Source: Bacteroidales bacterium (GTDB lineage: Bacteria; Bacteroidota; Bacteroidia; Bacteroidales; UBA932). Taken from it: a stretch of DNA of 64,000 nucleotides. A program made the position numbers and the translations under genes. Below are positions 16,108 to 25,339 of the stretch, in pieces (positions within the stretch are counted from its first letter, which is position 1; each line of letters opens with the position of its first letter). The notes below the pieces were generated by a model. It saw only the letters and a program-made list of their open reading frames with translations. It did no database searches and was not told the DNA's origin. The stretch is taken from NCBI GenBank assembly GCA_009777095.1, contig WRMN01000003.1, positions 107,337-171,336 of the forward strand. The letters are read 5' to 3'.

Positions 16108-16887
16108 ATGAGGAAAATAATTTTATCTTTGGCACTATGTGTAAATTTCGCTATTGGCTATGCACAAAGCGAAAACGGTATTATTCCATTGGTTATGCAC
16201 AATGCACAGAATGGAAAAACCTATTTGGGTGAATGGATTTATGTTGATGCGCATAACAATTTTGTTGGCGCCTCTTTTGCCCCATTAGGAGAAGTTGATA
16301 GTATCAGCCTAAAAACTGATATTCCCACTATTGGGTGGACAAACAAAATTGCCGCCGCTCCACAAACAGGAATAGCGGCTTATTTTAAGGGAAGGTACTA
16401 CATTATTTACGTAGATAACTATGTAGTAAGTATCAGAAATGCAATTATGGGCGTGAGAATAAGATACAGGCATTTGACTGAAAATATAGCAAACAGTATA
16501 ATTGCAGATAGTAAACAGCCTACGATTTTTATAGCTGATGATGAGAATACTTTCGGTAAAAGCAGCAGCATTATTGCGGATAAAGTAAAAACAGAACTTG
16601 CCAAAAACGGTTATTCATTAACGCAAAATGCTGTGCAAAGCCATTATCAACTCTATATTAAGGCAAGCACACGGCAAATTAACAGCGACAATAATTTTAA
16701 CTATTGCTATGCTGATATAACCGTAGAGTTGTTTAATACATTGACAGGCAATAGCGAATATTTTGAAGATTTCTCACAAAAGGGAGTTTCCACTTCGCGC
16801 GACCGTGCTGCGCGCGAAGCGCTTACAGACGCGTCAACTGTTATAAATGAAAAAATCTTATCATTCATACTTAAAAACAAAGAATAA
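16108..16887 (+). CDS. Secreted protein of unknown function
   Basis: The 259-residue protein has a signal peptide (RKIILSLALCVNFAIGYAQ). The C-terminal half, with KVKTELAKNGYSLTQNAVQSHY and FNYCYADITVELFNTLTG, resembles the alpha/beta domains of LPP20- or CsgG-like envelope proteins, but I cannot assign a family. It overlaps the next gene by one base (TAATG), so the two are coupled and probably share a role in the envelope. Confidence 0.6.
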   Translation: MRKIILSLALCVNFAIGYAQSENGIIPLVMHNAQNGKTYLGEWIYVDAHNNFVGASFAPLGEVDSISLKTDIPTIGWTNKIAAAPQTGIAAYFKGRYYIIYVDNYVVSIRNAIMGVRIRYRHLTENIANSIIADSKQPTIFIADDENTFGKSSSIIADKVKTELAKNGYSLTQNAVQSHYQLYIKASTRQINSDNNFNYCYADITVELFNTLTGNSEYFEDFSQKGVSTSRDRAAREALTDASTVINEKILSFILKNKE

Positions 16888-18239
16888 TGAAGAAAATAAT
16901 TATCACATTGTTTGCGATAATGTGCCTTACAGCCGTATTTGGACAGGAGAAAACCAAACTTGCAGTATATGTACATGGTGATGCCAGAGAAGCAGAGAAA
17001 AAAGTAGTGGGTGCCAGAATAATTTCAACCATAGTGAAAAGTGATAAATATGCAGCAGTAGAACGCACTGCTGATTTTCTTGCCGAACTTAGCCGAGAAC
17101 AAGGTTATCAATACTCAGGAAGTGTGGACGACGGGCAAATAATAAAACTTGGTAAGCAATTCGGAGTTAAAATGGTATGCGTAGCAGATGTTGGAGGCTC
17201 TGATTTATTTGCACGTATGATAGATATAGAAACGGGTTTGGTTGCTTCAGTCAGTGGGAGGCATGGAGTTAGTTTATCTAACTTGGACAATTTAATAAGC
17301 AATGCAAACGCTTTGATTGAAAATCTATTACAGAATGTAACAACTACTGTTGATAAGCAAAAGATAGCCATTTATGTAACTAAAAGCAGCGACAGTTATA
17401 AAGCCAAACGTGTGAATTATCAACTAATAGAAAATATTACGAACACAGGAGTATTTATAACAGTAGATAGAACTTCTGATTTTCTTGCTGAACTCAAGTA
17501 TCAAGGCTCCGGTAATGTAGATGATAGGCAATTAAGCCGTTTAGGAAAACAATTTGGAGTAAACTTAGTTTGCGTAATTGATATTACAAGCATAGGGAAT
17601 GATACCTACACAACGGTACGCATTATAAATGTCGAAACAGGAATGATTATTGCTACGTCTGAGAAAAAAGGATGGAATAGCTACAGGGTATCTTCAGATC
17701 ATAGAAATGAACAATATGTAACATGGAGCGGAGAATATAGTTATTATAGCGAGACATGGGAGAATTATTATTACCTAAATGTATTTAACAAAAATCTTGA
17801 TGAGATAACAGCAGAACTTATGCAACAACTTGGAGTTTATGTTTGTATTAAAAAAGACCAAAGAAAAAGTCAATTTGAATGCTGTACTGGTTTAACAGAA
17901 TACGATGGTTTTTGCAGAGACTTTAGCGGTGGCATGGCTGCTTATTGGGTAAAACACGATTTGGGAGTAGAAGTGATGTATAAAGATATTACAGTTACAG
18001 GGAAAGATGTAAAAAATAAGAAAAATGCCCTTTGCCCCGTAGGCTGGCGCCTTCCTACTTCTGCAGAATTTAAAAAAATGGATAAAGTAAAAGGATTTAA
18101 TATTAATCAAAACAGATACATAACTTTCGATTCAAGGGCTAAAGGTAGATATATACAGAGAAGTTCTTCCGGCAGCTATTACTACTACTACAAGGTACAG
18201 GTGGGGGAAGATTATCGTGTTAGATGTGTAAAAGATTGA
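16887..18239 (+). CDS. Secreted protein with two CsgG-like repeats and a C-terminal Lcl/Fib_succ-like segment
   Basis: After the signal peptide (KKIIITLFAIMCLTAVFGQ) the 450-residue protein has two similar modules of about 140 residues. Each has the motif VDRTSDFLAEL or VERTADFLAEL, then VDD-(G/R)Q and LGKQFGV-(K/N)-(M/L)-VCV. These resemble CsgG/FlgO-type domains of envelope proteins. The last 70 residues (ALCPVGWRLPTSAEFKKMDK to DYRVRCVKD) look like the end of a Lcl or Fibrobacter-type lectin-like domain. It is coupled to the preceding gene. The role is unknown. Confidence 0.65.
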   Translation: MKKIIITLFAIMCLTAVFGQEKTKLAVYVHGDAREAEKKVVGARIISTIVKSDKYAAVERTADFLAELSREQGYQYSGSVDDGQIIKLGKQFGVKMVCVADVGGSDLFARMIDIETGLVASVSGRHGVSLSNLDNLISNANALIENLLQNVTTTVDKQKIAIYVTKSSDSYKAKRVNYQLIENITNTGVFITVDRTSDFLAELKYQGSGNVDDRQLSRLGKQFGVNLVCVIDITSIGNDTYTTVRIINVETGMIIATSEKKGWNSYRVSSDHRNEQYVTWSGEYSYYSETWENYYYLNVFNKNLDEITAELMQQLGVYVCIKKDQRKSQFECCTGLTEYDGFCRDFSGGMAAYWVKHDLGVEVMYKDITVTGKDVKNKKNALCPVGWRLPTSAEFKKMDKVKGFNINQNRYITFDSRAKGRYIQRSSSGSYYYYYKVQVGEDYRVRCVKD

Positions 18240-18544
18240 TAATTTGTGGCTTCAATGCCTTTTTTAAAAGGCAAGGCTGAAAGCCTTATATATCCCATCC
18301 TAAAAACGCCTTGGGCTAATGATGTGCACAAACGTAAATTGCAAGTATGGACACAAAATATTAGAAATCAGAACATCACGAGAAATACTAAGTTAAATTA
18401 TTTTTTTAAATCATTTATTTTTGTAATTTGTAATGTTCAATCTGCAACACTTTTTAGGACTCGTCATTAAATTTAAAGGCTCAAATCTTGCATTTATTTC
18501 GTAATTTAAAAAAGAATTGCTATATTTGCAGAAAACCTTGTGTT
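18240..18544. repeat. Intergenic gap with a degenerate dispersed repeat
   Basis: No convincing gene is present; a short open frame here lacks any recognisable protein features. The stretch 18250-18340 has small hairpins (GCCTTTT/AAAAGGC and AGGCT-GAA-AGCCT) and wording like the GGGCTGAAAGCCC dispersed repeats of Bacteroidales, apparently decayed. A -7 box TATATTTG at 18521-18528 serves manC. Confidence 0.4.
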
Positions 18545-19627
18545 ATGAATACGAATTTTTATTGTGTAATCATGGCAGGCGGTATAGGCAGCCGCTTTTG
18601 GCCTATCAGCCGTAATCTTCGCCCCAAGCAATTCTTAGATATATTAGGCACCGGAAGAACTTTTTTACAGGAAACTTTCCATCGCTTTGCCAAAATATTA
18701 CCCAAAGAAAATATACTGATTGTTACCGGTAGCCAATACACCGGTTTGGTAAATGAACAATTGCCCAACCTCAACCCCATGCAAATCGTAGCGGAGCCGT
18801 CGCGTTGCAATACTGCCCCCTGCATTGCTTATGCCACTTATAAGATATTGGATAAGAACCCTAATGCTACTATAGTAGTGGCTCCCTCCGACCATCTTAT
18901 TATTAACGAGGCGGAATTTCTTAGTATTATTAACAAGGCGCTCGAATTTGCCGACACGAATGAGAGTTTGGTAACCCTGGGCATTAAACCTACCCGCCCT
19001 GAAACCGGCTATGGTTATATACAACTTAGCCACAGCGGCAAAGACATCATTATGGGCGAGGCTTATAAGGTAAAAACCTTTACGGAAAAACCTACCTTAG
19101 ACTTGGCCAAGGTATTTGTCAAAAGCGGGGAATTTTTCTGGAACTCAGGCCTCTTTGCCTGGAAGGCTACAACTATCCAAACAGCGTTAAAAAACCTGCT
19201 GCCCGAAGTAAATGTCCTGTTTGAACAGGGTGTAGGCAAATATAACAAGCCGGAAGAAAGCGATTTTATCAAAAAAGTGTATAACGAATGCCTCAGCGTA
19301 TCTATAGACTACGGTGTGATGGAAAAGGCCGACAATGTGTATGTTTTCCCCGGCGATTTCGGATGGTCGGACCTTGGTACGTGGGAATCGCTTTACCTGC
19401 AATGGAATAAGGACGACCAAAGCAATATGGTTGACGCTCAACAGGTAATTCTTAAAGAGGTTAGCAATAGCAGCATTGCAGTATCGAAGAAAGAAAAATT
19501 AGTAGTGATTAAGGAACTTGATAACTACTTAATCGTTGATACCGACGATGTGCTGCTGATTTGTCCGCGCAACAACGAGGAGCAAATCAAGCAAATTATG
19601 AGAAGCGTTGACCCGAAGTACCTGTAA
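18545..19627 (+). CDS. manC: Mannose-1-phosphate guanylyltransferase
   Basis: I place the start at 18545 (MNTNFYCVIMAGGIGSRFWP), 17 bp after the -7 box at 18521-18528; upstream codons fall inside the promoter. The 360-residue enzyme makes GDP-mannose. Motifs: the pyrophosphorylase signature GGIGSRFWPISR with PKQFLDI, VAPSDHLI, TGYGYI, KTFTEKP and NSGLFAWK. It is the short form without the C-terminal phosphomannose isomerase domain. GDP-mannose feeds glycan and GDP-fucose synthesis. Confidence 0.95.
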   Translation: MNTNFYCVIMAGGIGSRFWPISRNLRPKQFLDILGTGRTFLQETFHRFAKILPKENILIVTGSQYTGLVNEQLPNLNPMQIVAEPSRCNTAPCIAYATYKILDKNPNATIVVAPSDHLIINEAEFLSIINKALEFADTNESLVTLGIKPTRPETGYGYIQLSHSGKDIIMGEAYKVKTFTEKPTLDLAKVFVKSGEFFWNSGLFAWKATTIQTALKNLLPEVNVLFEQGVGKYNKPEESDFIKKVYNECLSVSIDYGVMEKADNVYVFPGDFGWSDLGTWESLYLQWNKDDQSNMVDAQQVILKEVSNSSIAVSKKEKLVVIKELDNYLIVDTDDVLLICPRNNEEQIKQIMRSVDPKYL

Positions 19628-19742
19628 TGTGTAACGGCGAAGGGGTAGAGTATATCAAAGGAAATAACAGTTATCTAACCAAAAATGAGAACACTGTGTT
19701 CTCTGTATTTTGTGAATTATCAGCACTTTGTAAAAACAAAGA

Positions 19743-19773
19743 AATAAAAAAAGAACCGTTTTCCAACGATTCT
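19743..19773 (-). terminator. Terminator of the tRNA-fMet gene
   Basis: On the minus strand AGAATCGTT (19773-19765) pairs with AACGGTTCT (19760-19752) and is followed by a T run. It begins about 11 bp after the tRNA. Confidence 0.7.
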
Positions 19774-19783
19774 TTCGGTTTAG

Positions 19784-19856
<73 letters not shown>

Positions 19857-20001
19857 GTATTAAGTTACAAAGGTAAGCATTATTTTCGGAACTGCAAAAT
19901 AATTATAGCTTTTTGCTTAACCATAGATTCAATAAGTGAATGCAACTTTAGGGTTCAAACATCGGAAAAAAATTTCTTTTGGGGAATAAAATTTAATATT
20001 C

Positions 20002-20880
20002 TTAATCTATGCGCATTGTACAGATCGTTCTTTCTCTTAATGCGCCGGGCGGCAATTGAAACATTTTCTTACAGAAGCTATTGAAGTGCGACTGCGAAGC
20101 AAAGTGGTATTTCGAGGATATTTCTTTAAATGATTTATTGGTGCAGTTAATATCATAGTGTATCATCTTGGCTTTCTCTCTTTCCATCCATTGGTAAGGC
20201 GAAACGCCAAACATTTTGACAAACCGTTTCTTAAATCCCGATACGCTATAGTTCGTAATATTGGCCAAATCGCCTATGCCCTTTGCAGATAAATGGTAGC
20301 GATAAATCAACTCTGCAAACTCGGTATCATCGTTAAGAATGGGTGCAAAAAAGAGGGTTAAATCTTTTTTGGAATAATATGCCCTTAAGTAATAAAGCAA
20401 TTCCCGTTGCTTGATTTCCAAAAAATAGGTGCACCTTAATCCATCGGAATAGGTCTTAATAATACCCTCCAAATACATCTGAATTACCTTGCCTATTCTT
20501 AACGGATATAGAACGGAGTGATTGATTACAAGCTCTTTCTTTAGTCGATACAGCAATACTATTGGATAATGTTCACAAAAATTTAAATTATTATGCAGAT
20601 TTACAATAACAATACTTGCGTCATCATCAACATTGACCATATATTGGCCTCCGCGCGGCAGCAGAAAAAATCTTCCTTTCTCAATAAATGTTTGTTGATT
20701 TTCATACAAAAAATTAATTCTTCCTTTCAATAGAAAAATTATTCGATTGTGTGTTTCATTAAATTTAAGTATTGCTCCTTTGCGCTCATTAAGATGCGTT
20801 ATCATCGGAATGGCATAATTGTCGTACAAAAAGCAGTCCAAATGTTCGCTTTGATACAATAATTCAGCATTGTTTTTCAT
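20002..20880 (-). CDS. AraC-family transcriptional regulator
   Basis: The 292-residue protein has an N-terminal cupin-like sensor part and a C-terminal pair of helix-turn-helix motifs: IGDLANITNYSVSGFKKRFV, VSPYQWMEREKAK and FKEISSKYHFASQSHFNSFC, followed by a Pro-Gly turn. That is the AraC/XylS DNA-binding domain. It stands alone between tRNA-fMet and a HAD phosphatase, so its targets cannot be inferred. The C-terminus (RERTICTMRID) is slightly shorter than usual. Confidence 0.88.
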   Translation of the reverse strand: MKNNAELLYQSEHLDCFLYDNYAIPMITHLNERKGAILKFNETHNRIIFLLKGRINFLYENQQTFIEKGRFFLLPRGGQYMVNVDDDASIVIVNLHNNLNFCEHYPIVLLYRLKKELVINHSVLYPLRIGKVIQMYLEGIIKTYSDGLRCTYFLEIKQRELLYYLRAYYSKKDLTLFFAPILNDDTEFAELIYRYHLSAKGIGDLANITNYSVSGFKKRFVKMFGVSPYQWMEREKAKMIHYDINCTNKSFKEISSKYHFASQSHFNSFCKKMFQLPPGALRERTICTMRID

Positions 20881-21049
20881 TGGTCGGTAAGATGTGTATT
20901 TTTAAATCTTGTTTATTAGTACATGACAAAAGTAGTCAATTAATTTTAATTCGATGTCAAATATCGGCAAAAACTTGAAGCAGGCAACTTATTTTCGTCT
21001 ATTGTGCTTTTTAAGACGAGTACTTCAATTCATAAGTTTCACAAATTCT
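20881..21049. other. Spacer between HAD nucleotidase and AraC regulator
   Basis: AT-rich spacer holding the regulator's upstream region. No gene or clear hairpin is seen. Confidence 0.3.
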
Positions 21050-21754
21050 TTATAGTATCCCTGTCAATTCCTTTAGTGAGCTGATATCGTAAGTGGCTTT
21101 GCAGCCTCTCTGTTCTTGCTGTTTAGGGTTGAAAAATACCTGATCAATACCGTAATTTTGAGCGCCGAGAATATCATGCTCCCAACTGTCGCCTACCATC
21201 AGGCAATGCTTCTTTTTTGCATTAAAGGCCGTGGTAGCCGCGTGGAAAATTTCAGGTCGAGGCTTCTGGTAGCCTACCATTTCAGAAGTAAACACTTTAT
21301 CGAAATAACCAACTATCCCACAGCTTTTTAACTTGATGTCCTGCACTTCGGGGAAGCCGTTGGAAATAATGGCCATTCGGTATTTCGGACGAAGGTACTC
21401 CAATACCTCTTTTGCATGAGGAAATAAATTGGTTTTGAGCGGACAGCGGGTGGTGTAAGCCCAGCCGAAACGCTCGGCCAAATCATGGTCGTTAAGGCCA
21501 AAATCTTTCATGGTCAAATAAAAACGAAGCGAGCGCAAAACATCTTTGCGTAAGCTTCCTACCTCATACTCAGCCCAAAGCCGCTTATTGTGTTTTTCGT
21601 AGGTAATAAAAAATTGTTCAAAATGGGTAAACCGCTGCAGTCCGAACTCTTCGAATAACTCTTGGATACACTCGTAAGCATTCGTATCGAAATCCCAAAG
21701 GGTGTGGTCGAGGTCAAAAAAGACTGTTCGGTATTTCTTTTGAAAAAATAACAT
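21050..21754 (-). CDS. YjjG-family noncanonical pyrimidine nucleotidase (HAD superfamily)
   Basis: The 234-residue HAD hydrolase has motif I FFDLDHTLWDFDTNA, motif II IISNGF, the lysine in YQKPRPEIFHAA and motif IV VGDSWEHDILGAQNYG. The LWDF extension of motif I and the helical cap are typical of YjjG, a 5'-nucleotidase that cleans up damaged pyrimidine nucleotides. It is cytoplasmic and divergent from rpoD. Confidence 0.88.
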   Translation of the reverse strand: MLFFQKKYRTVFFDLDHTLWDFDTNAYECIQELFEEFGLQRFTHFEQFFITYEKHNKRLWAEYEVGSLRKDVLRSLRFYLTMKDFGLNDHDLAERFGWAYTTRCPLKTNLFPHAKEVLEYLRPKYRMAIISNGFPEVQDIKLKSCGIVGYFDKVFTSEMVGYQKPRPEIFHAATTAFNAKKKHCLMVGDSWEHDILGAQNYGIDQVFFNPKQQEQRGCKATYDISSLKELTGIL

Positions 21755-21803
21755 TAATTAGGCTAAATAAGAATAAAAAGAAAGACAAAAATAAGCATAA
21801 TTT

Positions 21804-21832
21804 TTGCATTTTCGATTTTTTATATAACTTTG
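21804..21832 (+). promoter_or_regulatory. Promoter of rpoD
   Basis: TTG at 21804-21806 and TAACTTTG at 21825-21832 are 18 bp apart. The box overlaps an upstream in-frame ATG at 21830, which therefore cannot be the start; the gene begins at 21854. Confidence 0.55.
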
Positions 21833-21853
21833 CACGTTTACAAATGCACAAAC

Positions 21854-22714
21854 ATGAGACAGCTTAAGATCACAAAATCAATAACCAACCGTGAAAGCGC
21901 TTCCCTTGATAAATATTTACAAGAAATTGGTCGTGAGGAACTTATATCTGTAGAAGAAGAGGTGGAATTGGCGCAGCGGATCAGACGTGGTGATCAGGAA
22001 GCTTTGGAGAAATTAACCCGAGCTAATTTACGTTTTGTAGTCTCGGTGGCCAAACAGTATCAAAATCAGGGGCTTAGTTTGCCTGACCTGATTAATGAAG
22101 GCAATCTGGGTTTGATTAAAGCAGCCGAGAAATTCGATGAAACCCGTGGGTTTAAATTCATTTCCTACGCAGTGTGGTGGATTCGCCAGTCTATTTTGCA
22201 GGCCTTGGCCGAGCAGTCGCGTATTGTGCGTTTGCCGCTTAATCAGGTAGGCTCGCTGAACAAGATAAACAAGGCTTTAGCCAAGTTTGAGCAGGAGCAT
22301 GAGCGCACGCCTTCACCCGAAGAATTAGCTAATATTCTGGAAATTCCCCGCGAAAAAATATCCGACACCCTGCGCGTGTCCGGCCGCCATGTATCGGTGG
22401 ACGCCCCCTTTGTTGACGGCGAAGACAACAGCCTTTTAGACGTCTTGGTCAACAGCGATTCGCCCAATGCCGACAGGGGCTTGATTAACGAATCTTTGTC
22501 GCGGGAAATTGACCGCGCCTTGTCCACCCTCACCGAAAGGGAACGCGATATAGTGAAGTATTTCTTTGGTATAGGCTCACAGGAAATGACTTTGGAGGAA
22601 ATAGGCGAACATTTCGGCCTAACCCGCGAGCGCGTTCGCCAAATTAAAGAAAAGGCCGTCCGCCGCCTCCGCCACAGCACCCGCAGCAAATTGCTCAGAT
22701 CGTACTTGGGGTAG
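21854..22714 (+). CDS. rpoD: Primary RNA polymerase sigma factor (RpoD/SigA)
   Basis: From the ATG at 21854 the protein has 286 residues, the usual length of the Bacteroidetes housekeeping sigma factor, which lacks region 1.1. Region 1.2 ([16 protein letters not shown]), region 2 ([44 protein letters not shown]), region 3 and region 4 ([20 protein letters not shown]) are all intact. It should read the TAnnTTTG promoters seen in this window and be the polymerase partner of the 6S-like RNA. Confidence 0.96.
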   Translation: MRQLKITKSITNRESASLDKYLQEIGREELISVEEEVELAQRIRRGDQEALEKLTRANLRFVVSVAKQYQNQGLSLPDLINEGNLGLIKAAEKFDETRGFKFISYAVWWIRQSILQALAEQSRIVRLPLNQVGSLNKINKALAKFEQEHERTPSPEELANILEIPREKISDTLRVSGRHVSVDAPFVDGEDNSLLDVLVNSDSPNADRGLINESLSREIDRALSTLTERERDIVKYFFGIGSQEMTLEEIGEHFGLTRERVRQIKEKAVRRLRHSTRSKLLRSYLG

Positions 22715-22795
22715 TTATTAGTGGTTAGTGGTTAACGGTTGGTTAGTTGAAAATTAAAGCTTTAAATCATAACCTTAAACTTTGAACTTTAAACC

Positions 22796-23368
22796 TTGAA
22801 CGACATTTACCGTACCATAGCCGCACCTGCAGTCGGACTGTTCAAAGATAAGGGCAGTAAATTCTTAGCCTTTGCCTTTCCTGTTGAAAATGAGGCGGAA
22901 ATAAAAGAACATATCCAAAACTTAAAGAAAGAGTACTTCGATGCACGGCATCATTGTTACGCTTATCGCATAGGTCTCAATGGCGAACTTTGGCGCGCTA
23001 ACGATGATGGCGAACCTTCCTCTACCGGAGGAAAGCCTATTCTGGGGCAACTGCTTTCGATGGAACTGACCAATGTGCTGGTAGTTGTCGTGCGCTATTT
23101 CGGCGGCATTCAGCTGGGCGTATCGGGACTGATTAATGCTTACCGCAGCGCCGCTGCCGCAGCCTTGGCGCAGGCACAGATAGTAGAAAAAGTAGCCAAA
23201 GAAATCTTGACGCTTAAATTTCCTTACCTTGAGATGAACAGGATAATGAAATTAGTAAAGGAAGAAGGTCTGGAAACCCTATCACAACATTTTGATAATG
23301 AATGCGAAATAACATTAGCAATACCCCTAAGCAAAAAAGACAGGATAGCCCGCGAATTTAAATTTTAG
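22796..23368 (+). CDS. IMPACT/YigZ-family protein
   Basis: The 190-residue protein has the UPF0029 signature: DDGEPSSTGGKPIL, VVVVRYFGGIQLG and GLINAYRSAA. The start is a TTG at 22796, since an in-frame TAA lies two codons upstream and the family N-terminus (NDIYRTIAAPA) begins right there. YigZ/IMPACT proteins are linked to translation control, but the bacterial role is unclear. It ends in a 4-base convergent overlap with the symporter gene. Confidence 0.9.
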   Translation: MNDIYRTIAAPAVGLFKDKGSKFLAFAFPVENEAEIKEHIQNLKKEYFDARHHCYAYRIGLNGELWRANDDGEPSSTGGKPILGQLLSMELTNVLVVVVRYFGGIQLGVSGLINAYRSAAAAALAQAQIVEKVAKEILTLKFPYLEMNRIMKLVKEEGLETLSQHFDNECEITLAIPLSKKDRIAREFKF

Positions 23369-24594
23369 AAATTAAGCTTTTCCCCTTCCGATTTTGCAAC
23401 CAATACTGTACAAACGGTGTCGCCATAAACATTTAAAACTGTTCGGGCCATATCAAGAAAACGGTCCACCAATAAAATAAACCCGATACTTTCGGGAGGT
23501 AAGCCCACCATTTGAATAATGACGACAGTCATAACCAAGCTGGCCATTGGAATGCCTGCAGTGCCAATGCCAACCATTAAGGCTGCAAGAAGCACAAAAA
23601 GCTGTTGTGCAATTGATAAATCCATGCCGTAAACTTGAGCAATGAAAAGCACAGCAATGCCTTCGTACAGCGAAGTGCCGTTCATATTAACCGTAGCGCC
23701 TAAGGGTAGTGAAAAATTGGCTAATTTTTCAGACACGCCGCAGCGCGACTTAACATGGGCAAGCGTTAAAGGTAATGTGCCGTTGGAAGAAGCTGTTGAA
23801 AACGCCATCAGAAGCACATCTTTCATCTTCGACAGATGTTTGAACGGATTGATTTTTCCTGCGATGTAAAGTATCAGGCTTAATGTTACAAACAGGTGGA
23901 AAGCAATTCCAAATATGACCGTAAACATGTATAATCCTTGACTTTCGAGCATTGCTTTTAATTTTTCGAGACTATTTGCATCGGTGGCAACAACGTTTGC
24001 AATGAGACCGAAAACTCCGTAGGGCGCTAATTTAAGGATAAACATCGTCAGGTCCATTACCACATTGCCTATGCCTTCAATAGCATGTTGTACTTTTTGA
24101 GCGTATGAATGGACGGATTTACCGAGAAACACCCCAAAAAGGATTGCAAATATAATAATCCCAATCATATTCATTGTAGAAAATGCTTGAAATATATTAT
24201 CCGGAACCATATTTACCAAAAAATCCCTGAGCGATACCTGAGAAGAGCTGATAATAGAAGCAGTTTCGGGTAATGTAATCGTTAATCCTTCTCCGGGTTT
24301 GATAAGATTAACAAAAAACAATCCTATCAGAATGGCAATAATGCAAGTAACTAAATAATAAGACAAAGTTTTCCCTCCTAAGCGCAGAAAGCCGTCTGTT
24401 GCACTAATACCGGCAACTCCGCTTACTACACTGCAAAATACCAAGGGAACCACAATCAATTTCAAAGCGCGCATAAAAACCGTACCTAACCAATCAACGT
24501 AGGATACTTGCTCCGTAAAATAAAAGCCAAATAATGCACCTAAAATAATAGCGATTATAATTTGCCAATGTAAAGAAAGGGTTCTTTTTTTCAT
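23365..24594 (-). CDS. Dicarboxylate/amino acid:cation symporter (DAACS)
   Basis: The 409-residue membrane protein has the family's core motifs: the serine-rich hairpin AFSTASSNGTLPLTLAH, the sodium-binding NMNGTSLYEG and the second hairpin VGIGTAGIPMASLVMT, with about eight membrane segments. It takes up glutamate, aspartate or C4-dicarboxylates with sodium or protons. The substrate cannot be told from motifs alone. It stands alone. Confidence 0.92.
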   Translation of the reverse strand: MKKRTLSLHWQIIIAIILGALFGFYFTEQVSYVDWLGTVFMRALKLIVVPLVFCSVVSGVAGISATDGFLRLGGKTLSYYLVTCIIAILIGLFFVNLIKPGEGLTITLPETASIISSSQVSLRDFLVNMVPDNIFQAFSTMNMIGIIIFAILFGVFLGKSVHSYAQKVQHAIEGIGNVVMDLTMFILKLAPYGVFGLIANVVATDANSLEKLKAMLESQGLYMFTVIFGIAFHLFVTLSLILYIAGKINPFKHLSKMKDVLLMAFSTASSNGTLPLTLAHVKSRCGVSEKLANFSLPLGATVNMNGTSLYEGIAVLFIAQVYGMDLSIAQQLFVLLAALMVGIGTAGIPMASLVMTVVIIQMVGLPPESIGFILLVDRFLDMARTVLNVYGDTVCTVLVAKSEGEKLNF

Positions 24595-24713
24595 GTTTTT
24601 ATAAAAATATGCTTACAAAAGTAAAAACATTATTTGAGAAAACAAATGATTTTTTCAAATAAAATAGTATTGTGTGTGAAAAAATGCGTACTTTTACCAT
24701 TTAAACTATAAAA

Positions 24714-25328
24714 ATGGAGCAAGAACTTCCTTCAAAATTATTACAGGCAGCGGTCGATGAGTTGTCGCGTTTACCCGGTGTAGGAAAGAAAACGGCTTTG
24801 CGCTTGGCCTTGCATCTGATGAAACAACCTCAGACTGAGGTAGAACGCTTTGGCCGTTCGTTTATTAGCATGAGGAATGAAATCAAGCACTGTGCGGTTT
24901 GCAATGTTTTATCCGATACCGATACCTGTGATATCTGTACTAATCTGCGGCGCGACCACTCCATTGTTTGCGTGGTGGAAAGTATCCGCGAAGTATTGTG
25001 CATTGAAAATACGCAGCAATATACAGGCCTTTACCACGTGCTGGGCGGCATCATTTCGCCGATAGACGGTGTTGGCCCTAACGATTTGAAAATTGATATG
25101 CTTATGGAACGTATTGCCAAAGGCGACATCAAAGAAGTTGTTTTGGCGCTGAGTACGACTATGGAAGGCGAAACAACCTGCTATTATCTCTATAAGAAAA
25201 TCCGCGAGTTCAACATTGAGGTTACCACCATTGCCCGCGGTGTGGGCTTTGGCGATGAACTCGAATATACCGATGAGTTGACCTTAGGGCGTTCTATTAA
25301 AAATCGACAGCCTTTTACGTTAAACTAA
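24714..25328 (+). CDS. recR: Recombination protein RecR
   Basis: The 204-residue protein has the helix-hairpin-helix LSRLPGVGKKTALRLALHL, the C4 zinc motif (CAVC and CDIC flanking the turn), and the Toprim domain (ICVVESIREVLCIE, GLYHVLGGIISPIDGVGPNDL). It acts with RecO in loading RecA at gapped DNA. Length is standard. Confidence 0.97.
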   Translation: MEQELPSKLLQAAVDELSRLPGVGKKTALRLALHLMKQPQTEVERFGRSFISMRNEIKHCAVCNVLSDTDTCDICTNLRRDHSIVCVVESIREVLCIENTQQYTGLYHVLGGIISPIDGVGPNDLKIDMLMERIAKGDIKEVVLALSTTMEGETTCYYLYKKIREFNIEVTTIARGVGFGDELEYTDELTLGRSIKNRQPFTLN

Positions 25329-25339
25329 CCTTAAAAAAA

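Noticed and set aside
18246..18470. A 74-codon frame after the CsgG-like gene
   Set aside because: It covers a decayed dispersed repeat and the AT-rich upstream region of manC, with no signal, motif or promoter of its own.
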